Position numbers and translations under genes: made by a program. A stretch of DNA of 64,000 bases from Chinchilla lanigera (taxonomy: Eukaryota; Chordata; Mammalia; Rodentia; Chinchillidae): NCBI RefSeq assembly GCF_000276665.1, contig NW_004955516.1, positions 3,465,105-3,529,104 of the forward strand. Reading direction: 5' to 3'. Below, piece after piece: positions 1 to 11,115 of the stretch; the stretch's first letter is position 1; each line of letters opens with the position of its first letter. The notes beneath the pieces are model-generated. The model was not told the origin of the DNA. It made no database searches and saw only the letters and a program-made list of their open reading frames with translations.

Positions 1-350
1 GCTGGATCCTATGGTAATTCTATGTTAACATAGAATCATTCTGCAGGGCAACTGTGTCACTTTACAATCCAACCAGCAATGTACAGAGGCTTCAACTCCT
101 CCACATTCTTATCAATACTTGTTATTGACTGACTTTTTTACTGGAGTCACCTGAGTGGGCGTGAAGTGTTGTCTTATTATGGTTTTGATTTTAGTTTCTC
201 TGAGGACTAATGACGGCATGTTTTCACGTGTTTATTGGCCATTTATATATCTCCTTTGGAGAAATGTCTATTCATTTCTTTTGCCCATTTTTTAAATTAT
301 GGTGTCTTTCTATCATTAAGTCGTAAGGGTTCTTATCTATGTTAGATAAA

Positions 351-440
351 GAGTTGGATGCATGGCGCAGTGGTAGAATGCTTGCCTGGCACATGAAGCC
401 CTAGGTTCAAGCCTCCGCCCTGGAAGAAGAAAAAAAAAAG
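351..440 (+). mobile_element. ID SINE, older subfamily
   Basis: tRNA-like body with A box (tggcgcagtggtagaatg) and B box (ggttcaagcc), then an A-rich tail. It lacks the GGTACCGG end of the young ID copies. Inserted in L1. Confidence 0.8.
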
Positions 441-707
441 TTAAAATTTCAGTTACTATACTCTAGACACAAAACCCTTGTCAGATACATGATTTACAGA
501 CTTATTCTCCCATTCTGTGTGTTGTCATATCAGTTTCTGATGGTGTCTTTTACAAGCACAAAAGTTTAAAATTTGGATCAAGTCCATGCATTTGTTTTTT
601 CTTTTGTTGCTTGTGCTATTGGTGCCATAACGAGAAATTCATTGCCAAGTGTGAGCTCATGAAGATTTACTCCTATATTTTTTTTCTAAGAGTTTATAGT
701 TTTAATT

Positions 708-870
708 TTTTTTTTTCTTTTTTTTTGTCTTTTTGAGACAGGGTCTCACTGTGCAGTTCAGGCTGGCCTTGAGCTCACTTTGTAGCCCAGGCTGGCCTTG
801 AACTCTCAAGGATCCTCCTAACTCAGTCTCCCAAGTGCTGGGATTACAGGCGTGCGCCACCACGCCCAGC
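708..870 (-). mobile_element. B1 SINE
   Basis: T-rich start, then the complement of B1 with both internal modules (gcagttcaggctggcc and gtagcccaggctggcc), ending ccaccacgcccagc. Flanks agtttatagttttaa and agtttacagttttaa look like a diverged target duplication. Confidence 0.9.
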
Positions 871-926
871 AAGTTTACAGTTTTAACTCTTACTTTAAGG
901 TCTGTGATACACTGTGTTACATTTTC

Positions 927-1012
927 TTTTTTTTTGCGGTACCAGGGATCAAACTCGCGACCTTCCGCTTGCCAGGCAGGCGCTTATACCACTGAGCTAT
1001 ATCCCCAGCCCC
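927..1012 (-). mobile_element. ID SINE
   Basis: Poly-T, gcggtaccagggatc, ending ccccagcccc. Perfect 15-bp target duplication ctgtgttacattttc at 912-926 and 1013-1027. Confidence 0.95.
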
Positions 1013-1247
1013 CTGTGTTACATTTTCAATAAGATGTGAGGTAAGTGTCCAACTTCTTCCTCTCGGATATAGATATTCTTGGGAAGACTGTTCTTTCAGC
1101 AACTGCAAGAATACTGGCCTTGGCACTCTCACGGGTTACTTTATTGCTTTCAACAATGCCTTGAGGCATAAATTGCTCTGCCAACTAATCCAATCCAAAC
1201 TCTGCCAAACTAATCCAAAAGTTTAGGGTCTTTTGAAAAGATAGCTG

Positions 1248-1342
1248 TTTTTTTTTTTTTTTTTTTCCGGTACCAGGAATCAGACTCACGACATTGTGCT
1301 TGCCAGGCAGGCGCTGTGCCGCTGAGCTAAATTCCCAGCCCC
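1248..1342 (-). mobile_element. ID SINE
   Basis: Poly-T then ccggtaccaggaatc through attcccagcccc. Target duplication tgaaaagatag at 1234-1244 and 1343-1353. Confidence 0.95.
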
Positions 1343-1778
1343 TGAAAAGATAGTTCTTGAAGTTAGTGTATGAGATTTGCTTTGACCCTGGTAGGGCTCC
1401 CCACCAGCTGTTTCCTCTCCAGCAAACTAGCCAGCCTACAGCCAGCCTATATCCCTCATGAACCTTCAAACCCCTCGCAAAGGCTTTTCACCACAACCTC
1501 TATGATTTGGGATCGGCCCTTATGAATGCACTTCTCTATACTCTGTTACAGATGAAGTCAGTTCCTTTGGGGAGACATTTATAATCCTCTGTTTTAAGGC
1601 TGTCTCCACACTGGAGCAAAATTTCCAAACCATGGCTCTGGAACTGTGAGTGGGAATAGTCATGTGCTTCGCCCTGCATGCTAGTCCTTGCTGTGTGAGA
1701 GCAGTAAGCTCAGGCTTTCTCAGCTTTTCTCTCCCCACACGGAGCCTCCATCTAATAAGCTGCAAAAATGACCAAGTT

Positions 1779-1900
1779 ACCAAGTTTTAGTAGATTTTAC
1801 CAAGTTTTAGTAGATTACCAAGTTTTAGTAGATTTTCTTGAGTAAATATTTCTTCCTTACCAAGTTTTAGTAGATTTTCTTGAGTAAATATTTCTTTATT
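1779..1900. repeat. Short minisatellite, 18-bp core
   Basis: Four exact copies of accaagttttagtagatt (1779, 1799, 1817, 1859). The last two are followed by the same extension (ttcttgagtaaatatttctt), so an 18-20 bp duplication and a later ~42-bp one are superimposed. Confidence 0.9.
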
Positions 1901-1950
1901 TGCTATATGCCCTCAGGACCATTTCCAAGCCTTTGAATAATCAGGGTTAT

Positions 1951-2107
1951 TTGTTTGTTTGTTTTTTGTTTTGAGACAGGGTCTCACTATGCAGTTCAGG
2001 TTGGCCTAGAGCTCACTTTGTAGCCCACACTGGTCTTGAACTTGCAGTGATCCTCCTGCTTCAGCCTCCTGAGTGCTGGGATTATAGGCGTGCATCACCA
2101 CGCCTCA
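1951..2107 (-). mobile_element. B1 SINE
   Basis: Complement of B1 from gagacagggtctcac to the accacgcctc end, with both internal modules. First of two B1s in tandem, same orientation. Confidence 0.9.
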
Positions 2108-2138
2108 CTGAATGATTTGTTTTGTTTTGTTTTTCTAA

Positions 2139-2295
2139 GTTTTTTTTTTTGTCTTTTCGAGACAGGGTCTCACTATGCAGTTCAGGCTGGACTTGAGCTC
2201 ACTTTGTAGCCCAGTCTGATCTTGAACTTGCAACAATCCTCCTGCCTCAGCCTCCCGAGTGCTGGGATTACAGGGGTGCGCCCCCACTCCCGGCT
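2139..2295 (-). mobile_element. B1 SINE
   Basis: Complement of B1 from gtcttttcgagacaggg to ccccactcccggc. Second of the tandem pair; tgaatgat flanks both sides. Confidence 0.9.
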
Positions 2296-2369
2296 TGAAT
2301 GATGGTTTTTGAAAAATAAATTTGACCAGTTTCTCTGGGGAAGGATCTGCAGAGCTTCTCGTGCCACTG

Positions 2370-2990
2370 TCGTGCTGAAAGGGGTGATCCTTGCCTTTTA
2401 TATTTATATTGATCCATGATTACTACTCTTAAGTATTTTCTCCTTTAGGCAAAAGTCAAGGTAATGAATTGTAGCCTGCGAGACACAATGCTTCAATGGG
2501 CTCAATTACCTTGATAAAGTGGTAGATCATTTGGAAGAATTTCCATGAAAAGAGATCTGTCGCTAACAGGTTAACATGGAAAGAGAACCATACACAGAAC
2601 ATGGTATTTTGGGTGATGAACTCACAGTATCACTCTAGGCTACATTTATCTTTTTTCTTTTTAAATATAACATGTACTGAACTGCTAGAGCTAGTGTTTG
2701 ATTGATCTGAGCTAGTCATTATCATGCCAAGTGCACTCAAGGGGGAACAGAACTGTAACTCCTGGCTCAGCATCAAGGTTTAAAAAAATTTTAAAAACTC
2801 AATCTCTTTACCACCTACAAAACTACCCTATTAAGCATCTTCTTTTGCCCTTTTTATTTACCTTCTTTTGCGATAAAACTTTAGTAGCCAATTTATATAA
2901 TAGCTTGACTTAACCCATGGACTTGTTGAGTGGCCAACTTCGCAAATACGTTTTTCAGGGAGAACTGTTATTTTAATAACATTGACTCTT
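2370..2990. other. No gene or repeat recognised
   Basis: AT-rich apparently single-copy sequence. No convincing ORF, splice pair or repeat family seen. Confidence 0.5.
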
Positions 2991-3235
2991 TCCAGCAGTG
3001 ATAATGGCATGGTACTCTTCCTGGACAATGATTTTTGAATAGTTCACAATGAGGGACCCAGATTAAGACTGAAAGGTTTCCTAGCCTGAAGGTTTATAAA
3101 ACTCACTTTGTGTTGAGTCCTTATTAAAGATGATCAAAATAGCTCTCTCGCTTTCTCTCTCTACATTTTTGGTTCTCTCCCTTCTTAATAAATCTATTCC
3201 TGAGGTCTCTAACTCATATACTATTTTTAAAATCA
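2990..3235 (+). mobile_element. Possible ERV LTR (U3-R-U5-like)
   Basis: A TATA-like gtttataaaactcac, a pyrimidine-rich stretch, then cttcttaataaatctattcc, in the order of an LTR promoter and poly(A) signal. Ends are not defined and the family is not recognised, so this is a weak call. Confidence 0.35.
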
Positions 3236-3240
3236 GCCTA

Positions 3241-3335
3241 GGGGCTGGGGAATACAGTTAGTGGTAGAGTGTTTACCTAGTATATGCGTGAGGCTCTGGG
3301 TTTGATTCCCAGCACCACGAAGGAAAAAAAAAAAA
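3241..3335 (+). mobile_element. ID SINE, older subfamily
   Basis: ggggctggggaatacag, B box gggtttgattcccagcacc and an A tail. The '-agcaccac' end marks the older class. Confidence 0.9.
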
Positions 3336-3844
3336 GAAAGACTAAAGCCCCAAAATGAAAGACAGCAAGACTGCCGTTTCTCTCCTTTGGGATCGTTGTC
3401 CAATGGCATGAAGTCATGAATTAATACATAATAAATGATTACTTCTCAGTTCAAGTTCTGATTGACCATATGCTTGAAATAAATACCAATCAAATCATGT
3501 ACATGTGTTGCAGCTATACTAGTAAGTGCAACAGGAAGAAAACCATTCTCCAAGGACAGTCTCTCCTCTGAGGGACATTCTGAGAAAAATGAGGACGTAT
3601 GTGGCTTCCTAAGACTGTACACCAGAAACAACACGAGCATTAATGCCACTCTTTTCCCTGGGTAGGAAGAATGCGTGTGCAGATGGGCAGAGCAGGTAGG
3701 AGGCCGTGGTGCCAGTTGTCTCATTGTTGATTTTGAGATTTCACTTTAACCAGTCAAACTCTGGGGAATTTTTTTCTAAAACAACATTTGGCGAAAGATA
3801 AATAAATAAAACAAGAACCAAATAAATCTCAGTGCAGTTTCTTT

Positions 3845-3845
<1 letters not shown>

Positions 3846-3883
<38 letters not shown>
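3846..3883. repeat. (GT)n microsatellite
   Basis: Uninterrupted GT dinucleotides, about 18 units. Confidence 0.98.
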
Positions 3884-3885
<2 letters not shown>

Positions 3886-4079
3886 AAAGTCAATTCCTTT
3901 GTAGACAGAAGCTTCTGGTGCAGGAGTCAGTAGGTAACAAAAGCCTCTAAAGAATTGCTGTTTCCTTCCAGAGCGTTTTGTGGTTGTTGATGTTGCTGTT
4001 GGTAAAGCTATAAAAATCACCCTCTTAAAATGTGTCTTTGAAAAAATAAATTGGTAACACAATTCAATGCCTTAAAATT

Positions 4080-4480
4080 CTATTTAAAATGCCAACTGAT
4101 TTCTTTCAGATATGGCTTTGTTTGTTTTAGCCTCCAGAGCAGCACTGACTTTTATTATTTGCAGTGCAAGCATTTGCAGAGAATTATAGCTGCGCAGTTA
4201 TATTTAAAGTGAATATTATTTAAGTATTGAAGGCTATGGAATTATATTCATTGAAACATAATTAAAGTACAGAGACATATAATAATGAGTGGGTGGAAGT
4301 ATGTGCAATAATAATTCAAGGTAATCACTGCGTTATGATTGTGCTGCAGATTAGAGCAGAATATAATGAGGTCTCTCTTTAATGAGAGCACTTTAATTCT
4401 GAACCAGATTAGAAGCAAAGAGTGCTTCAGAGAAGTGCCGGTTACCATTCCTACAATAGAAGCAGGTACAACGATGTTTG
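4080..4480. promoter_or_regulatory. Candidate conserved non-coding block
   Basis: AT-rich single-copy sequence free of recognisable repeats, rich in homeodomain-like ATTA/TAAT cores. The guess rests on composition and lack of repeats; conservation cannot be measured here. Confidence 0.3.
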
Positions 4481-4989
4481 TAAAAGAGTTTGCCCTCCGC
4501 TTCGGAGCGTGCAGTGAAATGAGAGAATTTCCAACTCACGCCATCACTTTGATGTGGGGACGCAGAATAGTCTCTGGATCTAACTCCTGAGGGGACTCCC
4601 TGAGCCTCTCCCAGTCGATCTCTATCTATCTCTCCAGAGAACCGATGCTTTGGCCAAATGGCCTTGGCCTTGGCACTAGAAATACCCCAAATACTCCCTG
4701 CAGGATAAGTAGGCTAGGGCCGCTTAGTGCTGTTGAATGAAGCTAGGTGAAATGGCAGCCCAGGTCTAGGGAGTTAGTTGGCCGGAGTCTTCTGAGTTGT
4801 TCTGGGTCAGACCACCCGAGCCCCGCATCTAGTCACACCCTCTGATTCCTAGGAGGCCTTCAATTTCTGTTTCCGTTTTTCTTTTGGCCACCCTGCCCAC
4901 CCTGCCCGCAGCCCCCGGACTGGCTACCTCTTGCATGAGAAAATGGTCATCCTGAGCTGGCTCTCCTAAACTAGTGCCTAAACTGCGTC

Positions 4990-5290
4990 TGACTCTTCTA
5001 CCTCCTGGTCATGGTTCTCCCCAGTCTTAAAGTACCCAGAAGCCAAACCTATCATCCTAATCTCCCAACAAGTGCACTTTCCCAACCCCTCCTTCCCTGG
5101 GAGTCTTCTGAATTCCTCTAATTGTCTGTGGGACTCAGAGTACAATTTGTGGGTGGTTGCTAAAGTAACATATCACACAAGTCTTCCCAAGAATGTTGTG
5201 AGCTCTGTGAGAATTCCTTCAAGACTCTTGGTACCTTCAGTGACCAGCACAGTGCCTGCCTGCCAGAGGTAGTTCTAGAGCACAGTAGCT
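4990..5290. repeat. Possible L2 3'-end fossil
   Basis: The run gtgagctctgtgagaattcc through agcacagtgcctgcctgcca resembles the L2 3' end. Highly diverged. Confidence 0.45.
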
Positions 5291-5765
5291 AAAACGGTGG
5301 GCTCTGTCTATGCAGCATGCATAGAAGGGGAAAGCGGGAGTGGCAGGTGCCGCCTTCACCGGATGATCATAGGTAATCTCACAGTGACACGGTGGGATAA
5401 GCCGTGGGGTAAGCCAGCACCATGTGCCTCCTGATGCGCTGCACAGAGAAAGACGCAGCATCGTTTTTGTGTCACTTTTGCCACAAACGGATAACCTGAC
5501 TCTAAATAGAAGGGAGTATGAAAAAACCAAATTGAGAGATACTCTATAAAATAATTGGCCTGTACTCTTCAATCATGGCAAGATCATGAGAGACAAAAAA
5601 TTTGTTTTGAGAGATAAAAATTGAGGAAGCTAAGAGACTAAAGGATTGTGACAATGGAATACCGCATGTGATCACAGGTTTGATCCTGAGCCAGAAGACT
5701 GTTTTTTCCCATGATAGACATAAGTGGAAGAACTGACAGAATGTAAGGTAAGATTTGATCATAGG

Positions 5766-5915
5766 TACCGGATGTGGTGGTGCACAACCGTAATCCCAGC
5801 ACTTGGGAAGCTGAGGCAGGAGGATTGCTGCAAGTTTAAGGCCAGCTAGGGCTACATAATGAGTTCAAGGCCAGACTGAACTACATAGTGAGACCTCGTC
5901 TCAAAGCAAGACAAT
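5766..5915 (+). mobile_element. B1 SINE
   Basis: ggatgtggtggtgcac through gagacctcgtctcaaag with the duplicated internal module. An AT-rich simple tract follows (5918-5935). Confidence 0.9.
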
Positions 5916-6212
5916 ATATATATAATAATAATAACATTGTTTTGATGTTAATTGACAATACAGTGACAATTATACCGTATTTATATAAGAGAATGAAACA
6001 TGTAGGGGTAAAAAAGCTTCACGCTTGCAATTCACTTTTCAATGGTTCAAAAAAGATTGTATATATTATACATGCATATAACATATATGTAGATAAATGA
6101 ACATATATATGTGTCCGTATATGTATGTAACATACGTATGAAGAGATGAATAAAGCAACTTATGGTAAAATATTAACATTTGAGGATGAGGAATACAGAA
6201 TTCTCAATCATA

Positions 6213-6357
6213 TTCTTTTTTTTGAGACAGAATCTTGCTATGTAGTTCAGGTAGCCTTAAACTCTGTGTAGCACAGGCTGGCCTCAAATTCATGGCAATC
6301 CTCCTGCCTCTGCCTTCTAAGTGCTATGATTACAGGCATATGCCACTGCACCCAGTT
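6213..6357 (-). mobile_element. B1 SINE (diverged)
   Basis: Complement of B1 from tttttttgagacagaatc to ccactgcacccag. More diverged than most copies. Confidence 0.85.
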
Positions 6358-6429
6358 TTAACACTGTTCTTGCAATTTGAATTTGGAAATATGACAAGAA
6401 ATTTTTTTTTGCTTTTTAAAAACTTTTTT

Positions 6430-6630
6430 GCCATGTGGACTCTGATTCGGGGCTTCTCAGATTTAAATCCCAGCTTTGTCACTGACCTCCTGTATGACCT
6501 CAGGCACATTATTCAACCTTTGCCGAACTAAATTTCCTTGTCTGTAGGATAAAGATAAGAACAACACTGTAAAGTGTTCAGCATGGTTCTTAGCTCAGAG
6601 TAAGCTCTTAGTGGACGATAACTTCCATTA
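6430..6630 (+). mobile_element. MIR SINE fossil
   Basis: The core resembles MIR: ttaaatcccagctttgtcac, then tgacctcaggcacattattc and a diverged 3' part (tcagcatggttcttagctcagagtaagctc). Confidence 0.7.
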
Positions 6631-6842
6631 TTAAAAGGCCTGGTCCATGTGCTCTGCTGCTTATGGTAAGGATGATGTTGGGGAGTCATGAATTAGTAGG
6701 ATTGGTAGGTAGCACGTACCACATGTCATGAATCTTGCCTACTTCTGGGGGCCTCACTAGCTGCCATGACCGCTGGAAGCCTGTGGAAACTTGTGTCCCT
6801 CATCTTTAAGATCATTAGGCTGGATTAAAGAGGATTTAGTTT

Positions 6843-6948
6843 GGGGCTGGGGATTTGGCTCAGCGGCACAGCACCTGCCTGGCAAGCGCGAGGTCATGAG
6901 TTCGATTCCTGGTACCAGAAAAAACAAAACAAAAAAAAAAAAAAAAAG
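6843..6948 (+). mobile_element. ID SINE
   Basis: ggggctggggatttggctc through ggtaccagaaaaaac and a long A tail. Target duplication agaggatttagt / agaagatttagt. Confidence 0.95.
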
Positions 6949-7299
6949 AAGATTTAGTTAACTTCGGATCCCAATCCAGAGTTCAAACACAATAGGTTGA
7001 TCACTCTACAAATAAGTTATCTATCAGGCCCCTTAGGGTTCTATCAGATACATTCCCAGGAGGAGCACACCGCCAGGCATACCACAGGTGCTTTAGACCG
7101 GATGCAGAAATCTCTCCTCTCTTCCCTCAGAGAGCTCCAGTCTTAACGAGGAACATTCTGAATAGCTCAGAATCTTACTTGTTCTGTTGACCCTGAGATC
7201 TCATTTCAGAATAATGACTACATGGAAGAGAGAGGGATAATTATGGATCATTTACACCACTGATGGCGAACCTTTTAGAGGTTTCAATGATACAAACAG

Positions 7300-7430
7300 C
7301 CCATTCGCCACCGCTAATCTAGACCAAGACCTTTATTTTTCTAACGAGGAAACTGAGGCCTGGAAAGCTGATGAGGCATGCTTAGCATTCGTGCGTGGGC
7401 TCTGGCACAGGAAGAACTGGAGCAAGTTTC
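7300..7430 (-). mobile_element. MIR/L2-like fossil
   Basis: tttatttttctaacgaggaa followed by actgaggcctgg resembles the complement of the MIR 3' part. Short and diverged. Confidence 0.45.
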
Positions 7431-7956
7431 CTAAGTCTCCTGTCATTATCCTTTCCACGAGGCCACACTGCGTTGCAGGACTGTAATTGGTAAAGCCCAG
7501 GAACCACAGGAATGGTTGGCAGTGCTCCCTCATCTTAGGCTGGTGCCCATCACAATGAAAGGGCTGCTGTGCACAGCACAGTGAGGACCACCTGTCACGG
7601 TGATACAGGAAAAGCACAAGAGCAAAGTTGGCAGACTTGTGGGCAGCCGTTCTCTGTAGGCCCAGGTGGTGAGTTTAATGTTCCCTCAAATTTAGTTGTG
7701 CTTCTACTTCACTAGCCAAAATAAAGCCTTTGGATCTCATTACACAGTTTACTCCCTTGATTTTTACATCCTCTTTCTTATTTTCTTAATCAAGATGGTT
7801 ATTAACACTTTTTGTGGTCTAAATTTTTGCCACGCTGCTTCAGCAATCTTCCTAATTTCTGCTTTGCTTTGACCATCTTAGACTTGAGCTATTGTGTGGT
7901 TTCTGTGTGATGCTGACAGTTGTAGAAGGGAAATTAGGAGTTACTTTTATTATATG

Positions 7957-8109
7957 TACTTATTTATTTTTCCAGACAGGGTCTCACTATGTAGTGCAGG
8001 CTGACCTTGAACCCACTATGTAGCCCAGGCTGGCCTCGAACTCACAGCAATCCCCTTGTCTCAGCCTCCCAAGTGCTGGGATCACCAACACGTACCACGA
8101 CGCATGGCC
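7957..8109 (-). mobile_element. B1 SINE
   Basis: Complement of B1, ending cacgacgcatggccc. Perfect 17-bp target duplication aggagttacttttatta on both sides. Confidence 0.95.
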
Positions 8110-8212
8110 CAGGAGTTACTTTTATTATTGATTACTGAACCTGTTTTCAAACAACTTGAATGTAAACTTGAAAAACCATAGACTGTTGTAGCTGGACATT
8201 TCTTTAGAGTTT

Positions 8213-8372
8213 AGCTGGGCATGGTGACGCATGCCTGTAATCCCAGCACTCGGGAGGCTGAGGCAGGAGGTTCGTTGCAAGTTCAATACCAGCTTGGGCT
8301 ACAAAATGAGCTCAAGGCCAGTCTGAACTACATAGCGAGACCCTGTCTCAAGAAGACCAAAAAAAAAAAGAG
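8213..8372 (+). mobile_element. B1 SINE
   Basis: agctgggcatggtgacgc through ccctgtctcaagaagacc and A tail, with both internal modules. Confidence 0.95.
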
Positions 8373-8397
8373 CTCATCCTACCCAGGAAAGGAGTTG

Positions 8398-8480
8398 CTG
8401 GGCTACTTAGTAAGTTCAAGGTCAGCCTGCACTACATAATGAGACCCTGTCTGGAAAAATAAATAAATACATAAAATAAA
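8398..8480 (+). mobile_element. B1 SINE, 5'-truncated
   Basis: Only the 3' half of B1 (ggctacttagtaagttcaag to gagaccctgtctgg) with a tail of aaat repeats. Confidence 0.8.
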
Positions 8481-9320
8481 AGTAACTCCTACTGCCTATG
8501 ACAGCTGCAAGTTGGAGCGATTAAATTTTATCAAATCCTCCTGGAAGGAAGGCACTGTGATTAACACAGAAACATAAGCATCTACTGTCCTTTTCAGTAT
8601 ATGGCTGTCACTTTGAGGTAAGAAAGAAACCGACGGCAACCAGACTTTGGAATACCCCCCTGCAATCTATTTTGACTGAAGCCTTCACCCAAAAGAGAGC
8701 AAAGCAGACTTCTGAATTTACTGAGGCTATATTATTTGCTTGGCAAGGTGTTAAAACACATTTTAGAATCTTGCTAGGCATCCAACATAGGCAAGTGCCT
8801 TTAAGAAAAAAAATATATATTTATCTCCAAAATATAAGGAAACAGCATCTTTGAGTCTGAATTTTAAAGCATTGGTATTTTAGAAAAGTCAAACGAACAC
8901 ATCCAAAATCCAGAAGCTTGACTCTCAGCTCTTAGATCTGAAGGTACTCTGTTAAGTAAAATATTTAGATACCTAAGCTCTAGGATCTGCCTTGATCAGA
9001 GTAATCCGTTTCTGTGTAGAAAATTATAAAATTCTAAGACATTTTAATGCTTTGTCTTCAATTTAGTGTGAAAAATTCTGCTGGAAATAGGAAAAAAAAT
9101 TTTTCAGTAGCCCTTCCCTTCCAGCAGAAACAAGCAGCCTGCCATGCGCCCTCAGAGCAGACGCCCGAGGGGAGAGGGCGCCCAGAGGCAGCGGCCTGCA
9201 GATGTCCGTTCACTCCACATGCGCGGCCCCGACAGCACGCTCCCTCTGAGGGTCACCATTTGCTCAAGGGGAAAATGAAGAAGAAACAAGCTCCCGGAAA
9301 TTAGTTCTACTAAGTTTTAA
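8480..9320. other. No gene recognised
   Basis: Single-copy sequence, including a GC-richer patch with several CpGs at about 9135-9295. An 85-codon frame from 9047 matches no family I know and has no splice or promoter context. Confidence 0.5.
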
Positions 9321-9324
9321 GAAG

Positions 9325-9965
9325 GCAAGTTTTAAAGACTAGGAATAGCAAGTAAGCATGTGAAAAGATGTTCCATATCACGTGTCATGAGGGATTTGCG
9401 AATTAGAACAAGATACCACTACACATGGAGGGCAGTGGCCCAAACGTGGAACACTGATAACACTCTAGCCTGGTGCGAAGGTTGAACAATGGGAATTCTC
9501 ATTACCGGTGGGAATGTAAAATGCTACAGCCACTTTCGAAAACAAGTTTGGCAGTTGCTTTTACAAAACTAAACAGCTGGGCTTGGGGTTGCACACCTGT
9601 AATCCCAGTGTTTGGGACGCTGGGGGAGGAGGATCACTGTGAACTCAAGACCAACCAGGGCTACAGAGTGAGTTCAAGGCCAGCTTAGACTACACAGTGA
9701 GACCCTGTCTCAAAGATCAAACCAAACAAAACAGCTAAGCATGCCCTTATCATATGATCAAACAATTGCACTCTTTGAGGGGTTGCAAAGTTATGTCCAT
9801 ACAAAAACCTCCATACAGACATTTATATCAGCTTCGTTCATAACAAAAACTTGGAAACAATCAAGATGTCCTTCGGTAGGTAAATGAGTAAATAGCTAGA
9901 CACTGGGATGTTATTCAACACTGGAAAGAAGTGAGTTTTCAAGTCAAGAAAAGACATGAAAAACT
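9325..9965 (+). mobile_element. LINE-1 3' region, left part of a split element
   Basis: Diverged L1 ORF2 end/3' UTR: aagatgttccatatcacg, gataccactacacatgg, ggtgggaatgtaaaatgc, then caatcaagatgtccttcgg. It stops at the ID at 9966; its continuation lies on the minus strand at 11115-11684 (see the inversion). Confidence 0.8.
9576..9731 (+). mobile_element. B1 SINE
   Basis: gctgggcttggggttgc through ccctgtctcaaag, inserted in L1. Partial target duplication around aaaacagct. Confidence 0.9.
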
Positions 9966-10073
9966 GGGGCTGGGGATTTAGCTCAGCGGCAAAGCGCCTG
10001 CCTGGCAAGTGCAAGGTCGTGAGTTCGGTTCCCGGTACTGGAGAAAAACCAAAAAAAAACAAAAAAACAAAAA
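9966..10073 (+). mobile_element. ID SINE at the left inversion breakpoint
   Basis: Full ID body to ggtactggagaaaaacc plus A tail. Its 5' target duplicate tgaaaaact is at 9957-9965. The 3' duplicate is not next to the tail but is found inverted (agtttttca) at 11676-11684. Confidence 0.95.
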
Positions 10074-10089
10074 TAAATCCCCAGCCCCT
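10074..10089 (-). mobile_element. ID SINE 5' end, broken and inverted
   Basis: taaatccccagcccct is the complement of the first 16 bp of ID. It is followed by ccagtgatataatt, the complement of the sequence after the ID half at 11685-11740, so both pieces come from one insertion. Confidence 0.85.
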
Positions 10090-10460
10090 CCAGTGATATA
10101 ATTCAATGTGAGTCTAAGGGCCTGATGACTGGCCTTGTGGGGGGCACTGATGTGAGCCCCTGAATTGGAGGCCCAAAAACTAGGAATTTCAAGGGCAAGA
10201 GAAGATGAACATCTTCATTCAAGAAGAGAGAAAGAGAATTCACACTTACTCCATCTTTTTGTTCAGGTTGGACCCTCAATAAATTGGATGATACCCACAC
10301 ATGTTGGGCAGGGCACATCTTCTTTACTCAGTCTACTGATTCAAATGCTAATCTCTTCCAAATCACTCTCACCAACACACCCAAAATAACATCTTGCCAG
10401 CTATGTGGGTGTCCCTTAGCCCAGTCAAGGTGATACATATAATTAACCATCACAGATTCC
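10090..10460 (-). mobile_element. ERVL-type LTR (MLT2-like), main part
   Basis: Read on the minus strand: ggttaattatatgtatcacc, cccaacatgtgtgggtatc, atccaatttattgagg, as in MLT2-type LTRs. The 3' part of this LTR is at 11741-11915 on the plus strand, across the breakpoint. Confidence 0.7.
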
Positions 10461-11115
10461 TTAGAGCATCATCTCTCATATTATCCAGTTGAGAAAGTCT
10501 GGTCTGTATCAAATGGTTGGTTGGTTGGTTGGTTTGTATCGACAATATCTTTTCACCTTTCCAAGTGTGATGAGTGTAGCTAAGTTTATACATAGGTCCT
10601 GGTGACCTCATTGAGATCACACAGGTAATGCGATTTTGTCACCTAGTGCCCAAGTATGACCGTTGACCAGACCATGAAGAGCTCTTTTAAAGCTCAGCCT
10701 TCAATGACTACACAGTCTTTGGTGGCTACAAATAGTCTATCCCATGACTGAACCAAGCTACTTACCTTGTGTTGGATATCCTGGCTGCCTCTCATTTTTT
10801 ACAAAGCTGCTTCTCTTCTCTTCTCCTCCTTCTTTCTCCTCCTTCTCCTACTGTTCCTCTTAAATTAAAACAATCCTGGAAGCAGTGTAAATTTTGGAGT
10901 AGATGAGGGAGAGATTTAAGACTACTTAGCCAACTAGTGTAATAGCTCAGAATGAGGTCATGAGATCCTACATTCAGATGGAGGCAGAAGGCGTAGAATG
11001 GACTAGACCAAGTCAGACTTACAAGGAACAAAGTGAGGTATTTGGATCTGTTTGACTCCACATATATGGCTTTCAAATTTTGCTTTTATACTGTGCTCAC
11101 TTAATCAAGTTCCTG
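10460..11115. other. Single-copy sequence inside the inverted segment
   Basis: No gene or repeat recognised apart from the ggtt tract and a tc-rich run near 10810-10860. Confidence 0.5.
10517..10533. repeat. (GGTT)n microsatellite
   Basis: About four units of ggtt. Confidence 0.9.

Larger units (their letters stand above)
1..1140 (-). mobile_element. LINE-1 fragment, minus strand (interrupted)
   Basis: Old L1 ORF2/3'-region remnant read on the minus strand. The plus strand shows the complement of typical mammalian L1 text (a stretch matching 'tttattggccatttatatatc', then 'cttttgcccatttttt'). Two ID elements and one B1 interrupt it, and L1-like sequence resumes after each, to about 1140. Many stops; no coding capacity. 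Confidence 0.7.

Noticed and set aside
363..425. Possible tRNA gene (A and B boxes)
   Set aside because: It is an ID SINE body with an A-rich tail; no proper tRNA cloverleaf can be assigned. The same applies to all other ID copies.
7262..7321. Short inverted ends (gatggcgaacc / ttcgccacc) like a tiny hAT MITE
   Set aside because: Only 60 bp with no matching 8-bp target duplication; too weak to call.
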